64,000 bases of DNA. Source: CAWFNW01 sp963817405 (GTDB taxonomy: Bacteria > Actinomycetota > Coriobacteriia > Anaerosomatales > Anaerosomataceae). A program made the position numbers and the translations under genes. Below the pieces are notes generated by a model that was given only the letters and a program-made list of their open reading frames with translations, ran no database searches and was not told where the DNA came from. The DNA lies in NCBI GenBank assembly GCA_963817405.1, contig CAWFNW010000001.1, forward strand, positions 797,895-861,894, read 5' to 3'. This document shows positions 41,530-50,529 of the stretch, piece after piece; within the stretch, counting starts at the first letter, position 1; the number at the start of each line of letters is the position of its first letter.

Positions 41530-42027
41530 CTAGGAGACGTCGCCCGTCGAGCTCGTGCCGTCGGGAGCGTCCGGCAGCACCTCGGCCGCGCCTTCGGCGC
41601 TTGCGTCAACGATTGCCGGCAGGTGATCGTCATCCAGGCCGGTGAAGTGTCGCTCCTCGGCTTCAGCCTCCTCGATGAGGGGCTGCTGCTGTTGCCAGAG
41701 CTCGCGCTCCTCCGGCTCACCGAGCGGCTTCTCCTCGCCCTCTCCCGCGGGCCCTGTGGCTCCAACGCCCCACGACCGGTAGGGCGGGCCCTCGATCGAG
41801 TCGAGCGTCTCGTCCGCGGCGCGCACGGTCTCGATGCCGTAGTCATACGGTAGGTCGTCTACGGTACCCGGCACACCATCGTCGTTGATGGGGTCGGCCA
41901 CGTAGTCGTCGGGTGGGCAGTCGCCTTCGCACTGGACTTCGCGCCCGTTGGCCCGCGAGAACAGGATCCCGTCGTCCCGCGTCAGCTCGTCGTCTTCAAA
42001 CCAGGTGTCGCCATCTTTCGGAGTCAT
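41530..42027 (-). CDS. Acidic protein of unknown function
   Basis: 165 residues, very rich in Asp and Glu, no Cys pairs apart from CEGDC, no membrane segment. ATG 42027 (MTPKDGDTWFEDDELT) follows GGAGGG. Low complexity (ELWQQQQPLIEEAEAEE) and a DDY/DDG-rich middle suggest a disordered, perhaps stress- or metal-related protein. Family not recognised. Confidence 0.65.
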   Translation of the reverse strand: MTPKDGDTWFEDDELTRDDGILFSRANGREVQCEGDCPPDDYVADPINDDGVPGTVDDLPYDYGIETVRAADETLDSIEGPPYRSWGVGATGPAGEGEEKPLGEPEERELWQQQQPLIEEAEAEERHFTGLDDDHLPAIVDASAEGAAEVLPDAPDGTSSTGDVS

Positions 42028-42061
42028 CAGGCCCTCCTTGTCGCGCCAACCCATGTCTGGT

Positions 42062-42589
42062 TCATTCCCGAGACCGCCGCACTTGGTAGCGGATGACCGT
42101 CTTCTGCTCCTTCGCGCCGGGCATCGAGCGGTACTCCTCCTCGTGCGGGCCGGAGATCTCGTAGCCCTCATCCGCGATGAACGCGTGAAGCCGCGCGATC
42201 GTCGGCTCCTCTTCCGAGTAGGGCCCCAAGTGCAGGATCTGCGCGACGGTGCCGTACTCCCAGACCTCGACGCCCACGGGTGGCTCCGGGACCTTCTGCG
42301 GAACCTCGGTGGTGCCGTCAGGGATCGGGAGTGCCCACGCGGCCTGCCACTGGTCGCGGGGGACGTCCTTCCAGTCCGCGCCGGCGAACCAGCGGGCGCG
42401 CGGCGGCTCGATCTTGAAGTCGCCGCCTTCCTTCTTGAGCGCGAACTTGAGCGTGTAGACCGCCCCGTAGAGCGCCTTGAACACGCCCTCGCCGAGCTCG
42501 CTCGGGTCGCCGGTGGTGCGCACCACCGCCATCGTGCGAGCCGGCAGCTCCACGATCTCGGGGTCTGTCCTCAGTCGTCCGGGTGTCAC
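42062..42589 (-). CDS. GyrI-like small-molecule-binding domain protein
   Basis: 175 residues. ARTMAVVRTTGDPSELGEGVFKALYGAVYTLKFALKK and VEVWEYGTVAQILHLGPYSEEEPTIARLHAFIADEGYEISGPHEEEY match the GyrI-like/SOUL-BRE domain that binds hydrophobic ligands. No DNA-binding domain is present, so it is probably a binding or hydrolytic protein rather than a regulator. Confidence 0.85.
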   Translation of the reverse strand: MTPGRLRTDPEIVELPARTMAVVRTTGDPSELGEGVFKALYGAVYTLKFALKKEGGDFKIEPPRARWFAGADWKDVPRDQWQAAWALPIPDGTTEVPQKVPEPPVGVEVWEYGTVAQILHLGPYSEEEPTIARLHAFIADEGYEISGPHEEEYRSMPGAKEQKTVIRYQVRRSRE

Positions 42590-42607
42590 GGGCTTCTCCC
42601 CCTCCAG

Positions 42608-43171
42608 CTACTCGCTGTTGGGTTTGTCCCCCACCGGCCAGGGTTCACGCATGTCCAGCCGCCACTCGTTGGCGTTCATGAAGCGGCCGCGCGGGTACTC
42701 GATCTCGGTCGCGCCGCCGAAGGTCATGCCGAGCTTGCGGCAGACCGCGTTGGACGCCGCGTTGTCCACCGAGGGAAAGGCGTAGATGTACCGGTGCCGC
42801 CCGACGGAACGCAGGCGCGAGATCAGGAGCGCCGCCGCCTGCGCCGCCACGCCCCGACCCTGGTGCTCAGCGAGCACGCTCCACCCGATCTCCCACACGC
42901 TGCGGGCTCGCCACTCTGACTCCCAATAGCCGGTCCAGCCGACGGCGACGCGCTCGGGCCCGACGACGATGGCGAACTGCTCGCCGCCGCCGCTCCCGGC
43001 AGCCGGCAGGTAGCGCTCGTGACGCAGGGCGATCTTCTCCGGCGTCTCCGGACCGCCGAGGTGCTCGGTCATCACCGGATCGCCGAGGAGGCGTTGCAGC
43101 AGCGGCGCGTCGCCCTCGGCCCACGGCCGGATGTCGACCTCGGTCGCGCGCTCGGGAGGAATCCGCGTCAC
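42608..43171 (-). CDS. GNAT-family N-acetyltransferase
   Basis: 187 residues from a GTG that overlaps the GIY-YIG stop (GTGA). EIGWSVLAEHQGRGVAAQAAALLI is the acetyl-CoA loop, and SVDNAASNAVCRKLGMTFGG the following conserved block of RimJ/RimL-type enzymes. Substrate unknown. Confidence 0.88.
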   Translation of the reverse strand: MTRIPPERATEVDIRPWAEGDAPLLQRLLGDPVMTEHLGGPETPEKIALRHERYLPAAGSGGGEQFAIVVGPERVAVGWTGYWESEWRARSVWEIGWSVLAEHQGRGVAAQAAALLISRLRSVGRHRYIYAFPSVDNAASNAVCRKLGMTFGGATEIEYPRGRFMNANEWRLDMREPWPVGDKPNSE

Positions 43172-43542
43172 CCGCGGGTCCCCCGGAACGACTGCCGGTA
43201 GAAGGTCTCCCCGGAAGCGGCAAGCCGCTCGAGCCACAGCTGCTTGAGCACGGCCAGGTCCTCGGTGGGGTCGTAGGTCGGATCGTCATCCATCTCCAAC
43301 AGGTCCACCACCTCGAACGTGAAGCCCTCCGACCCGAGCGTGTTCCAGTCCGCCTGCAGCTCGCGGTCAGGATGCGAGCCCATCTCAAGCTGGAAGCGCT
43401 GGCTGTTGAGCTTGCCGGGTGCGTTCGGCGAGGCACCGACGAAGGACTTGCCGGCTACCGTGTTCCGCACGCGGAAGACGCCCGCGGGCAGCGGCGTCTC
43501 CTTGTACTCCCGGCGACGCGCCTTGCGGTCGACCTCGCTCAT
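43168..43542 (-). CDS. GIY-YIG-like domain protein
   Basis: 124 residues. GVFRVRNTVAGKSFVGASPNAPGKLNSQRFQLEMGSH resembles a GIY-YIG nuclease domain, but the tyrosines of the name motif are replaced (GVF and SFVG), as in a common small bacterial subfamily. ATG 43542 is chosen from the family-like start MSEVDRKARRREYKETP. Catalysis is uncertain. Confidence 0.75.
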   Translation of the reverse strand: MSEVDRKARRREYKETPLPAGVFRVRNTVAGKSFVGASPNAPGKLNSQRFQLEMGSHPDRELQADWNTLGSEGFTFEVVDLLEMDDDPTYDPTEDLAVLKQLWLERLAASGETFYRQSFRGTRG

Positions 43543-43552
43543 CGCGGCCCTC

Positions 43553-44218
43553 CTAGAACCATCTGCCCACTCCCTCGGCGAGGAACCGCACGCCAAGGAA
43601 CGCGAGGAACGCGCCCAGGACGCCCATGATCACGCGGTACACGATCGGCGTGAGAAGCGCCTTGCCGCGGTGCACGAACGAGATGACGATCCCGTACCAC
43701 GAGACGTCGGCAAGCTCGTGACCGATGAAGAACGCGAGCACGCCGATCGGCCCGATGGCGATGCCGTCAGCGGCGAGCTTGACGCCGATGGTCGCCCACC
43801 AGAGCGTCCAGTACGGGTTCGAGAGCGAGACGACGGCGCCCTGCGCCACCGCGCCGAGGGGGTGGCCGGACATGCCGGCGTCCTCGGCCTGCTCGAGGTC
43901 GGCCGCGATGGTCCCGCGCGCCGCGCCCGAGACGAGCCCGTACGCCATCCACAGCAGCACCGCGCCGCCAAGGAGCGCGAGCACCGCAAGCACGCTCGGC
44001 CGAGCCAGGACCTGCTGCAGTCCGAACGCGAAACCGAGGATCAGCACGGCCTCGAGCGCCGCGTGCCCAACGAGCATGAGCGCGGCCGAGAAGGGCCCCT
44101 TCTGCATGGTGCGCGCGATGGTGACCGTGAGGTACGGGCCCGGCGACATCGCGCCGGAGAGGCCCACGAGGAACGCCTGCCCGCCGAGCGCGAGCGCCGC
44201 TGCAAGCTCGGGGCTCAC
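43553..44218 (-). CDS. LysE-family amino-acid-type exporter
   Basis: 221 residues, about six helices. AFLVGLSGAMSPGPYLTVTIARTMQKG is the LysE/RhtB N-terminal signature, and VSLSNPYWTLWWATIG the second conserved block. GTG start 44218. A shortened copy of its first 16 codons occurs upstream at 44499-44546. Substrate unknown. Confidence 0.88.
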   Translation of the reverse strand: MSPELAAALALGGQAFLVGLSGAMSPGPYLTVTIARTMQKGPFSAALMLVGHAALEAVLILGFAFGLQQVLARPSVLAVLALLGGAVLLWMAYGLVSGAARGTIAADLEQAEDAGMSGHPLGAVAQGAVVSLSNPYWTLWWATIGVKLAADGIAIGPIGVLAFFIGHELADVSWYGIVISFVHRGKALLTPIVYRVIMGVLGAFLAFLGVRFLAEGVGRWF

Positions 44219-44228
44219 GCGGCTCCGG

Positions 44229-44453
44229 CTACTTCCCGGCGCGGATCTTGGGGCCCGACATCGGGCACCCGAAGAGCGGTGCGAAGATGCAGACGTCGAA
44301 GATCCCTGCGAGGAGCGGCACCGCTCCGACAAGCGCGATGACGATGAAGAGCGGGCCGCCGAATCCGATCCCGAAGGCGATGATGAGGATACCCGCGATC
44401 ACTCGGGCGATCCTGCCAGTGCTCGACGCCATGAACGTGCAGAACGGATTCAT
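44229..44453 (-). CDS. DUF2892 (YgaP-type) inner membrane protein
   Basis: 74 residues. IARVIAGILIIAFGIGFGG and FIVIALVGAVPLLAGIFDVCIFAPLFGCPM are the two helices of DUF2892; in YgaP this module follows a rhodanese. Cys residues in VCIFAPLFGC could carry sulfane sulfur, which is speculative. ATG 44453 follows GGGAG. It stands between the LysE gene and the LysE-start fragment. Confidence 0.85.
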   Translation of the reverse strand: MNPFCTFMASSTGRIARVIAGILIIAFGIGFGGPLFIVIALVGAVPLLAGIFDVCIFAPLFGCPMSGPKIRAGK

Positions 44454-44498
44454 ATCCCACTCCCGTCTGAGGGCGAACCGTCGCGTGCTGCGCCAAGC

Positions 44499-44546
44499 AT
44501 ACGCCTGCCCGCCGAGTGCGAGCGCGGCTGTGAGCTCAGGGTTCAC
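44499..44546 (-). pseudogene. Fragment duplicating the start of the LysE-family gene
   Basis: Sixteen codons (VNPELTAALALGGQAY) match the first 16 of the LysE-family gene 328 bases away at 40 of 48 bases, then similarity stops. Its GTG still overlaps the upstream GNAT stop as GTGA. It appears to be what remains of a second LysE copy, or of the original junction before the DUF2892 gene was inserted. Confidence 0.7.
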
Positions 44547-45095
44547 TCGGCGGATCCGCGGATGCGCTTCACGATCACGAACGCGTCGATCTCCGCGCCG
44601 TCCCGGACGAGGGCGCCGACCTTGCGGCCTTCCACCTCGAAACCCATGCGCCGGTAGAGCGCGAGGGCACGCTCGTTCGTGGCGAACGCGATGCCCTCGA
44701 TCCGGCGAATGCCGTGCTGCGACGCCCAGTCGAAGAGCGCGTTCAGAAGCGCGGTGCCGATGCCGCGCTCGCGGTACGCGCGGCTGACCGAGATGCCGAA
44801 CTCGCCGGCGTGGGCGCGCTCCTCGAGGCTTCTCGCCGAGGAATCCGGCGACGCCGACCACCTCGCCGTCAACCTCCGCGACGAGCAGGACCGAGTTGGC
44901 CCCGCCGTGAGAGCGGACGAACTCGATCTCCTCGGCGAGCGTCGGGATCGGGCGTCGGTGGATCCCCGGAAGGCCTTCGCTGAAGAGCGCCTCGGCGTAG
45001 CGCTGGAGCGCCGGCGCGTCAGCCTCGTCGGCGGCACGGATCGCGGGAGCCGACCACGGGGCCGGCTGCTCGGAAGTGTTGGCGCTTATGGACAT
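44543..45095 (-). CDS. GNAT-family N-acetyltransferase, one frameshift
   Basis: The first part (APAIRAADEADAPALQRYAEALFSEGLPGIHRRP; VLLVAEVDGEVVGVAGFLGEK) and the second (FGISVSRAYRERGIGTALLNALFDWA, FATNERALALYRRMGFEVEGRKVG) are in different frames, joined at about 44830 by removing one base in GAGAAGCC. Together they give a standard enzyme of about 183 residues with the acetyl-CoA loop RERGIGTAL. Substrate unknown. Confidence 0.85.
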
Positions 45096-45116
45096 GAAAG
45101 CAGTGTACCGCGCGGC

Positions 45117-45521
45117 CTACCGAGTTCCGGCAGCTGCCGCACCGTAGAGGAGCCACCAGACGGTCGCTGCGGCGGCAAGGAGCTGGGCCGCACCCAGCGC
45201 GATTCCCAGAACCGCCCTCCGGTGCTGGGAGGACCGCAGGCCGTAGAAGCCGGAGACGAGCGCCACGAGCGGCAGGATGAACGACAGCGGCGTCAGCGCG
45301 TAGAGCCCGCAGCCGACGAGGATGTTGTCGAACTCATCCATCGAGCTGGTGAAGTTGATCGAGAGGACGACGGCGCCCACCAGCGCCGCCGTGAAGCCCA
45401 GCCCGATGAGCGACGTGGTGAGCGACGCCGTGGCTGACCGTGCCCGGGACTCGTGGTCGCCGGACGGCGAGTCGGAGACCGGCGCCAGCAGCCGCGTCGT
45501 GCTTCTCGTCAGAAGACCCAT
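45117..45521 (-). CDS. Membrane protein, DUF4190-like, unknown function
   Basis: 134 residues with three helices (SLIGLGFTAALVGAVVLSI; GLYALTPLSFILPLVALVSGFYGL; AVLGIALGAAQLLAAAATVWWLLYG). The pattern of GFYGLRSSQHRRAVLGIALG recalls DUF4190-type proteins. Standing alone; no function inferred. Confidence 0.7.
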   Translation of the reverse strand: MGLLTRSTTRLLAPVSDSPSGDHESRARSATASLTTSLIGLGFTAALVGAVVLSINFTSSMDEFDNILVGCGLYALTPLSFILPLVALVSGFYGLRSSQHRRAVLGIALGAAQLLAAAATVWWLLYGAAAAGTR

Positions 45522-45598
45522 CGCTCCCCCAGCCGGACTCGGGACGCTGCTCAGCGCTCGCCGCCGCGTGCGTGCCCGCGGGAGCGGGCCTCTTGCGT

Positions 45599-46459
45599 CT
45601 ACCCCTGCGGTGTGGCGTGCTTGATGAATGTACCATCCCGGTACTCGCGAAACGCGGTCCGAAGCTCCTCGTTCGTGTTCATCACGATGGGACCGCCCCA
45701 GGCGATCGGCTCGCGCAGCGGCTCTCCGGAGATCAGCAGGAACCGCACGCCCTCGCCACCCGCGGTGATCTGCACGCCGTCTCCGCCGTCCGCGTAGAGC
45801 ACGAGCTGGCGGTTGGCCGCCGGCGCCTCGTGCGCAAACTCGCCCTCACCGGCGATGACGTAGGCGAAGCAGGTGTGGCTGGGCTCGACCTGATGCTCGA
45901 ACGTGGCACCCGCCGGCACGGTGACGTCGAGGTACTCGGGATCGATGACGATGCCTTCGACCGGCCCGCGAACGCCCTCGACCTCACCCGCGATCACGCG
46001 CACGACGACCCCATCCGCTCGCTCGACCGTGGGAATGTCCGCACCCGTGAGACCCAGGTAGCGCGGCTCGGTCATCTTCTGGCTGGCCGGCAGGTTGGCC
46101 CACAGCTGGAAGCCCCACATGTGGCCGTCGTCGCCCTTGGGCATCTCCTGGTGGATGATGCCGCTGCCCGCGGTCATCCACTGCACGTCGCCCGAGCCGA
46201 TGATGCCCGAGTTGCCGAGGCTGTCGCCGTGCTCGACGTCCCCGCGGAGCACGTACGTGATGGTCTCGATGCCGCGGTGCGGGTGCCACGGGAAGCCGGC
46301 GATGAAGTCCTCGGTGCGGTCTCCGCGGAAGTCATCGAGCATCAGGAAGGGATCGAAGCGGCGCTCCAGGCCGGAGCCGAACGCGCGGTGCAGGTGGACG
46401 CCTGCCCCTTCGAGCGTGGGCTTGGCGGTGAAGACGGCCTCGACGGCGCGTGGGTTCAT
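45599..46459 (-). CDS. Pirin-family protein
   Basis: 286 residues, bicupin. FDPFLMLDDFRGDRTEDFIAGFPWHPHRGIETITYVLRG contains the metal-binding His set, continued by QWMTAGSGIIHQEMP. Pirins are Fe-binding proteins, some with quercetinase activity. ATG 46459 was selected (GAGGAG upstream). It is divergent from the tocopherol-cyclase-like gene across a region with a perfect palindrome. Confidence 0.92.
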   Translation of the reverse strand: MNPRAVEAVFTAKPTLEGAGVHLHRAFGSGLERRFDPFLMLDDFRGDRTEDFIAGFPWHPHRGIETITYVLRGDVEHGDSLGNSGIIGSGDVQWMTAGSGIIHQEMPKGDDGHMWGFQLWANLPASQKMTEPRYLGLTGADIPTVERADGVVVRVIAGEVEGVRGPVEGIVIDPEYLDVTVPAGATFEHQVEPSHTCFAYVIAGEGEFAHEAPAANRQLVLYADGGDGVQITAGGEGVRFLLISGEPLREPIAWGGPIVMNTNEELRTAFREYRDGTFIKHATPQG

Positions 46460-46549
46460 GGGGAGCTCCTCGGGTCGGGGGTATCTCGCGCTCATCCTGC
46501 GAGCCGCGTGCCATTCATGACTACCACGGTAAGGATTTCGCGGGCGACC

Positions 46550-46565
46550 GCGCGAGTACTCGCGC
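46550..46565. promoter_or_regulatory. Perfect 16-base palindrome in a divergent promoter region
   Basis: GCGCGAGTACTCGCGC lies between the pirin gene and the tocopherol-cyclase-like gene, 53 bases before the latter's start. Position and symmetry fit an operator for a dimeric regulator; none is encoded next to it. Confidence 0.5.
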
Positions 46566-46618
46566 CAGTATGGGAACATGCTAGCAACAGCAATCACCGC
46601 TACGACACGAGGCGCCGC

Positions 46619-47654
46619 ATGTCGCTGCCATCATCCCCCATCTGGAACCCCGCCACCTACCAGGGGCCGCGTGCGCCCGAGAGCTACTTCGAGGGCTGGT
46701 ACTTCAAGTGCGTCGATGCGGCCGGAGAGCACCCGCTCTCCGTGATTCCGGGGGTGTCGTGGGACCGAGCCGGCGGAACGTCCCACTCCTTCGTCCAGCT
46801 CGTCCGACCCGGCGGGCACGCGCGGTACATCCGCTATCCGGTCGACGCGTTCTCGGTGGACCGCTCGAAGCCGTTCGCGATTCACGTGGGACCCAACCGC
46901 TTCTCCACCGACGGGATGTCGCTCGACCTCACGGACACCGACGGGTTCCGCGCGGTCGGCGAGGTCGGGTTCGGGCGCTGGTCGCCCTGGCCCGTGCGGC
47001 TCCTCTCGCCCGGGATCATGGGCTGGTACCGCTTCGTGCCGAAGATGCAGTGCTATCACGGCGTGCTCTCGCTCGATCACGAGCTCACCGGCAGCCTCGA
47101 GGTTAGCGGCCAAGCCCTGCAGTTCGAGGGAGGGCGCGGCTACATCGAGAAGGACTGGGGCACGAGTTTCCCGAGCGCGTGGGTGTGGGCGCAGTCGAAC
47201 CACTTCCGAGCGGGCAGCGCCGATCTCGCCGACGCGGGTGGCTGGCGGCCGGGCACGTCGTTGACGCTCTCGGTCGCGCGCATCCCTTGGCTCACGGGCG
47301 CGTTCACCGGCTTCATCGCCGGGCTGCTCGTCGACGGAGTCCTCCACCGCTTCGCGACGTACACGGGCGCCTCGCTGGCGCTCATCGAGACACGACCGAC
47401 CGGCGCCCACGTCATCCTGCGACGACCGCCACGCCGAACTCGAGGTGGACGTACGCGGCGCACTTCCCGCGGAACTCAAGGCACCCTCGCTTGGCGCCAT
47501 GGTGGGCCGAGCCGACGAGGCGCTCGGCTCCACGCTGGCCGTCACGCTGCGCCAACGGAGCGGCACGGGCCGGGCGCCCGTTGTCTTCGAGGGCATCGGC
47601 GAGCATGCGGGGGCCGAGATCATGGATGCAGACGGCGAGCTGGGTGGCGCCTGA
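46619..47654 (+). CDS. Tocopherol cyclase-like protein, one frameshift
   Basis: IWNPATYQGPRAPESYFEGWYFKCVDA opens a protein matching the tocopherol cyclase family; FEGGRGYIEKDWGTSFPSAWVWAQSNHF is its most conserved block. At about 47418 one extra base breaks the frame; the other frame continues DDRHAELEVDVRGALPAELKAPSLGAMVGRADEALGSTLAV to a stop at 47654. About 344 residues in all. Bacterial members have no established substrate. Confidence 0.82.
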
Positions 47655-47666
47655 AGCCGTCGCGGG

Positions 47667-48671
47667 TCAGCGTTGGATGCCCGCCACGTATGCCCGGTAC
47701 TCGACGAGCAGGTCGTCGAGCTCGCGGTAGCTTCGGACGGAGTTGACGCGGTCGCGGACTCGCGTGGCGCCTGGCATGCCGGTGACGTACCACGCGACGT
47801 GCTTGCGCATCCGAGTGAACGCGCGCTCGCCGCCGAAGTCCACCAGCGCCTGCGCGTGCTCGCGCGCCATGTCGATGCGCTCGAGCCCCGTGGGCGGCGG
47901 AAGCGCTTCGCCCGTGTCGATGAGCGAGCGGGCCTGCCGGAAGATCCACGGGTTGCCCTGCGCACCGCGGGCGACCATGACCGCATCGACGCCCGTACGC
48001 TCGAGCATCGCGACCACGTCGGTCGCCGAGAAGATGTCGCCGCTCCCGATCACGGGGATGTCCACCGCCGCCTTCACCGCGGCGATGACGTCCCAATCAG
48101 CATGCCCGTGGTAGAACTGGTCGCGCGTGCGACCGTGCACGGCGACCGCTGCGGCGCCTGCCGCCTCCATCGCTCGCGCGAACTCGGCCGCGTTGACGCT
48201 GCCGGCATCCCAGCCGCTCCGGAACTTCACGGTCACGGGAACGTCGACCGCCTCGACCACGCGCTCGACGATCTCGGCGGCCAGCTCGGGCGTGCGCATG
48301 AGCGCGCTGCCCTCCCCCTTCGAGACGACCTTCGTGACCGGGCAGCCCATGTTGATGTCGATGGCCGCGACGTCGGCGCCGTACTCGTCGACGATGCGGG
48401 CGGCCTGCTCGGCCATCAGCTGCGGCTCCGCGCCGAAGAGCTGCACGACGCACGGCGTCTCCTCGGGGGCGAACGTCAGGAGCGCCTTGGAGATCGCCGC
48501 GTCCGGGTTGAAGTGCAGGCCCTTCGCGCTGACCATCTCGGTGTACGTGAGCGCCGCGCCCATGCGCTTGCAGATGGCGCGAAACGGCGCCTCGGTGATG
48601 CCGGCCATCGGGCCGAGGACGACCGAGCCTGCGGGCAGGAGCGTGCGGATGTCGGGAGCGTGGGTGCGCAT
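47667..48671 (-). CDS. dusB: tRNA-dihydrouridine synthase
   Basis: 334 residues. VVLGPMAGITEAPFRAICKRMGA, IDINMGCPVTKVVSKGEGSALM (catalytic Cys), VTVKFRSGWD, VHGRTRDQFYHGHADW and IGSGDIF follow the Dus pattern, closest to DusB. It reduces uridine in tRNA with FMN and NADPH. Intact, unlike its neighbours on both sides. Confidence 0.94.
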   Translation of the reverse strand: MRTHAPDIRTLLPAGSVVLGPMAGITEAPFRAICKRMGAALTYTEMVSAKGLHFNPDAAISKALLTFAPEETPCVVQLFGAEPQLMAEQAARIVDEYGADVAAIDINMGCPVTKVVSKGEGSALMRTPELAAEIVERVVEAVDVPVTVKFRSGWDAGSVNAAEFARAMEAAGAAAVAVHGRTRDQFYHGHADWDVIAAVKAAVDIPVIGSGDIFSATDVVAMLERTGVDAVMVARGAQGNPWIFRQARSLIDTGEALPPPTGLERIDMAREHAQALVDFGGERAFTRMRKHVAWYVTGMPGATRVRDRVNSVRSYRELDDLLVEYRAYVAGIQR

Positions 48672-48717
48672 GCTCCGATGATAGCGGGAGGTGCGGCGCC
48701 ACGCCCGGCGCGTGGGG

Positions 48718-49143
48718 CTACTTGGCGGCCGAGAAGATGAGCAGCTGGTTGCCGTTGGCGTCCGAAAGCGTGAGCGTGTCGCCCTCGACAGCGTACTTGC
48801 GCGCCTGCTTCAGGAGCTCGTGGAAGATGGTCTCCGCCCGCATCGCGGGCTCGGGGCCGGCCATGAGCGTGCTCACGATCTCGCCCACCTCGAACGAGCC
48901 GCCCGAGCCGGTCTTGTAGTCGCCGCCATAGCTGTTGACGCCCGACTGCCCGCCGACTCGCCCGTCCTCGAAGATGGCCGTGATGTTGAAGTCGGCGGGA
49001 TCGAGCGAGCTCGCCGACCAGCCCGTGAGCGTCCAGCTGGTGCCGTCGAGCTTCGTGCCTCCGCCAAGGGACGCGCAGCCGGCGGATACGAGAACGAGCG
49101 CTGCGAGCAAGCCGGCGAGCGCCAGGCGGATGAGTGTGGACAT
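48718..49143 (-). CDS. META/HslJ-domain lipoprotein
   Basis: 141 residues. Lipobox VSAGC after a short signal peptide, then LDGTSWTLTGWSASSLDPADFNITAIFEDGRVGGQSGVNSYGG, the META domain core, and LTLSDANGNQLLIFSAAK at the end. HslJ-type proteins are envelope stress-related; the role here is unknown. Confidence 0.87.
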   Translation of the reverse strand: MSTLIRLALAGLLAALVLVSAGCASLGGGTKLDGTSWTLTGWSASSLDPADFNITAIFEDGRVGGQSGVNSYGGDYKTGSGGSFEVGEIVSTLMAGPEPAMRAETIFHELLKQARKYAVEGDTLTLSDANGNQLLIFSAAK

Positions 49144-49287
49144 GGGGACCCCTTCCGGTGTCGGTTCCGACGCTCAGTCTGACGCATTGCGGGCGTGGGT
49201 GGTTCGCGACTCTGGCCGCAGCGCAGGTGCCGGCGCCGAACGGGTACGAACCTTGAGGTTGGCCCGATGCGGCGAGCGGGAGGCGTC

Positions 49288-50508
49288 ATGGACATGCGCG
49301 AGCGAATCGAGCAGTACCTCAGCGCCTTGACGGCGTTCCCCGACCGGCACGTCGGCGGCCCAGGGAATCGGGCGGCGACCGCGCTCTTCGCTGAGCGGAT
49401 GGCGCGAGCTGGGCTGCATCGTCAGCCGCCGGGACTTCGACTGCATCGAGTGGGAGTACGGGGAGGCGTCGCTCGAGGCCGGCGGCGAGGTGTTCGCGCT
49501 TCACGTGGGCCCGTACTCGCTGCCGATCGACACCACAGCTCGCTTGGTGAACGCGTCGCGCGTGGAGGACCTCGAGACCGAGGCCGTCCGGGGAGCCGTC
49601 GTGCTCATCCACGGCGACCTCGCGAGCGGGCAGATCATGCCCAAGAACTTCACCTTCTACAATCCCGGAGAGCCATCAGCGAATCGTCCGGGCGCTCGAG
49701 CAGCACGCGCCCGCCGCGGTCATCGCCGCCACCGGTCGCGACCCCGAGATGGTGGGCAGCCAGTACCCCTTCCCGCTCTTCGAGGACGGCGACCTGGACG
49801 TCCCGAACGCCTACCTGACGGACGTGGACGGCGAGCGTCTCCTGGCGCACGTGGGCACCGAGGTGCGCGTGCGAATCGACTCGCGCCGCATCCCGACGAC
49901 CGCCGAGCACGTCATCGCCACGCTGCCCGGCACGGGTGCCGGGCGAATCGTCGTGTCGGCGCACATCGACAGCCGCAAGGGCTCGCCGGGCGCGCTCGAC
50001 AACGCGAGCGGCGTGGCGGTCCTCATGGCGACGGCCGAGCTGCTCGCCGGCTACTCGGGCGGGCCGAGCATCGAGTTCGTGCCGTTCAACGGCGAGGACA
50101 ACTACGCCAACCCCGGCGAGATGCTCTGGTACGCGGAGAACCGCGACCGCTGCGACGACATCGTGCTGGCCATCAACATCGACGACCTCGGCATGCGTGG
50201 CACGACGAACCACGTCTCGTTCTACGGGTGCTCGCCCGAGGTCAAGGACGCCGTCCTCGAGGTGGCGGCGCGATACCCGAGCGTGTCCGAGGGACCGCAG
50301 TGGTTCCAGGGCGACCATGCGATCTTCGCGCAGATGGGCGTGCCGGCGATCGCGATGTCCTCGAGCGGCATGATGGAGTTCATGGCGAAGTACGCGCACT
50401 CGGAGCGGGACACCGCTCGAGATTGCGGACGCCGGGCTGATGGCGGAGGCGGCGGGGTTCTTGAGCGACGTCGTCAGGACCGTCGCAGGCACCGCGACGA
50501 GGACCTGA
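49288..50508 (+). CDS. M28-family metallopeptidase, three frameshifts
   Basis: ATG 49288 (GGGAGG upstream) begins MDMRERIEQYLSALTAFPDRHVGGPGNRAAT. Shifts at about 49414, 49668 and 50415 must be corrected to keep the reading. The catalytic part is intact in one frame: VVSAHIDSRKGSPGALDNASGVAVL, FVPFNGEDNYANPGE, LAINIDDLG and GDHAIFAQMGVPAIAMSSS carry the two-zinc ligands of aminopeptidase-like M28 enzymes. The first shift fits a GGG run read one base too long. Confidence 0.82.
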
Positions 50509-50529
50509 CTCCAGCCGGCGGGCCGCTGT

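Noticed and set aside
44229..45095. An apparent GNAT/DUF2892 fusion
   Set aside because: The GNAT continues in another frame after 44830, and DUF2892 has its own ATG with ribosome site at 44453; sharing a frame is coincidence.
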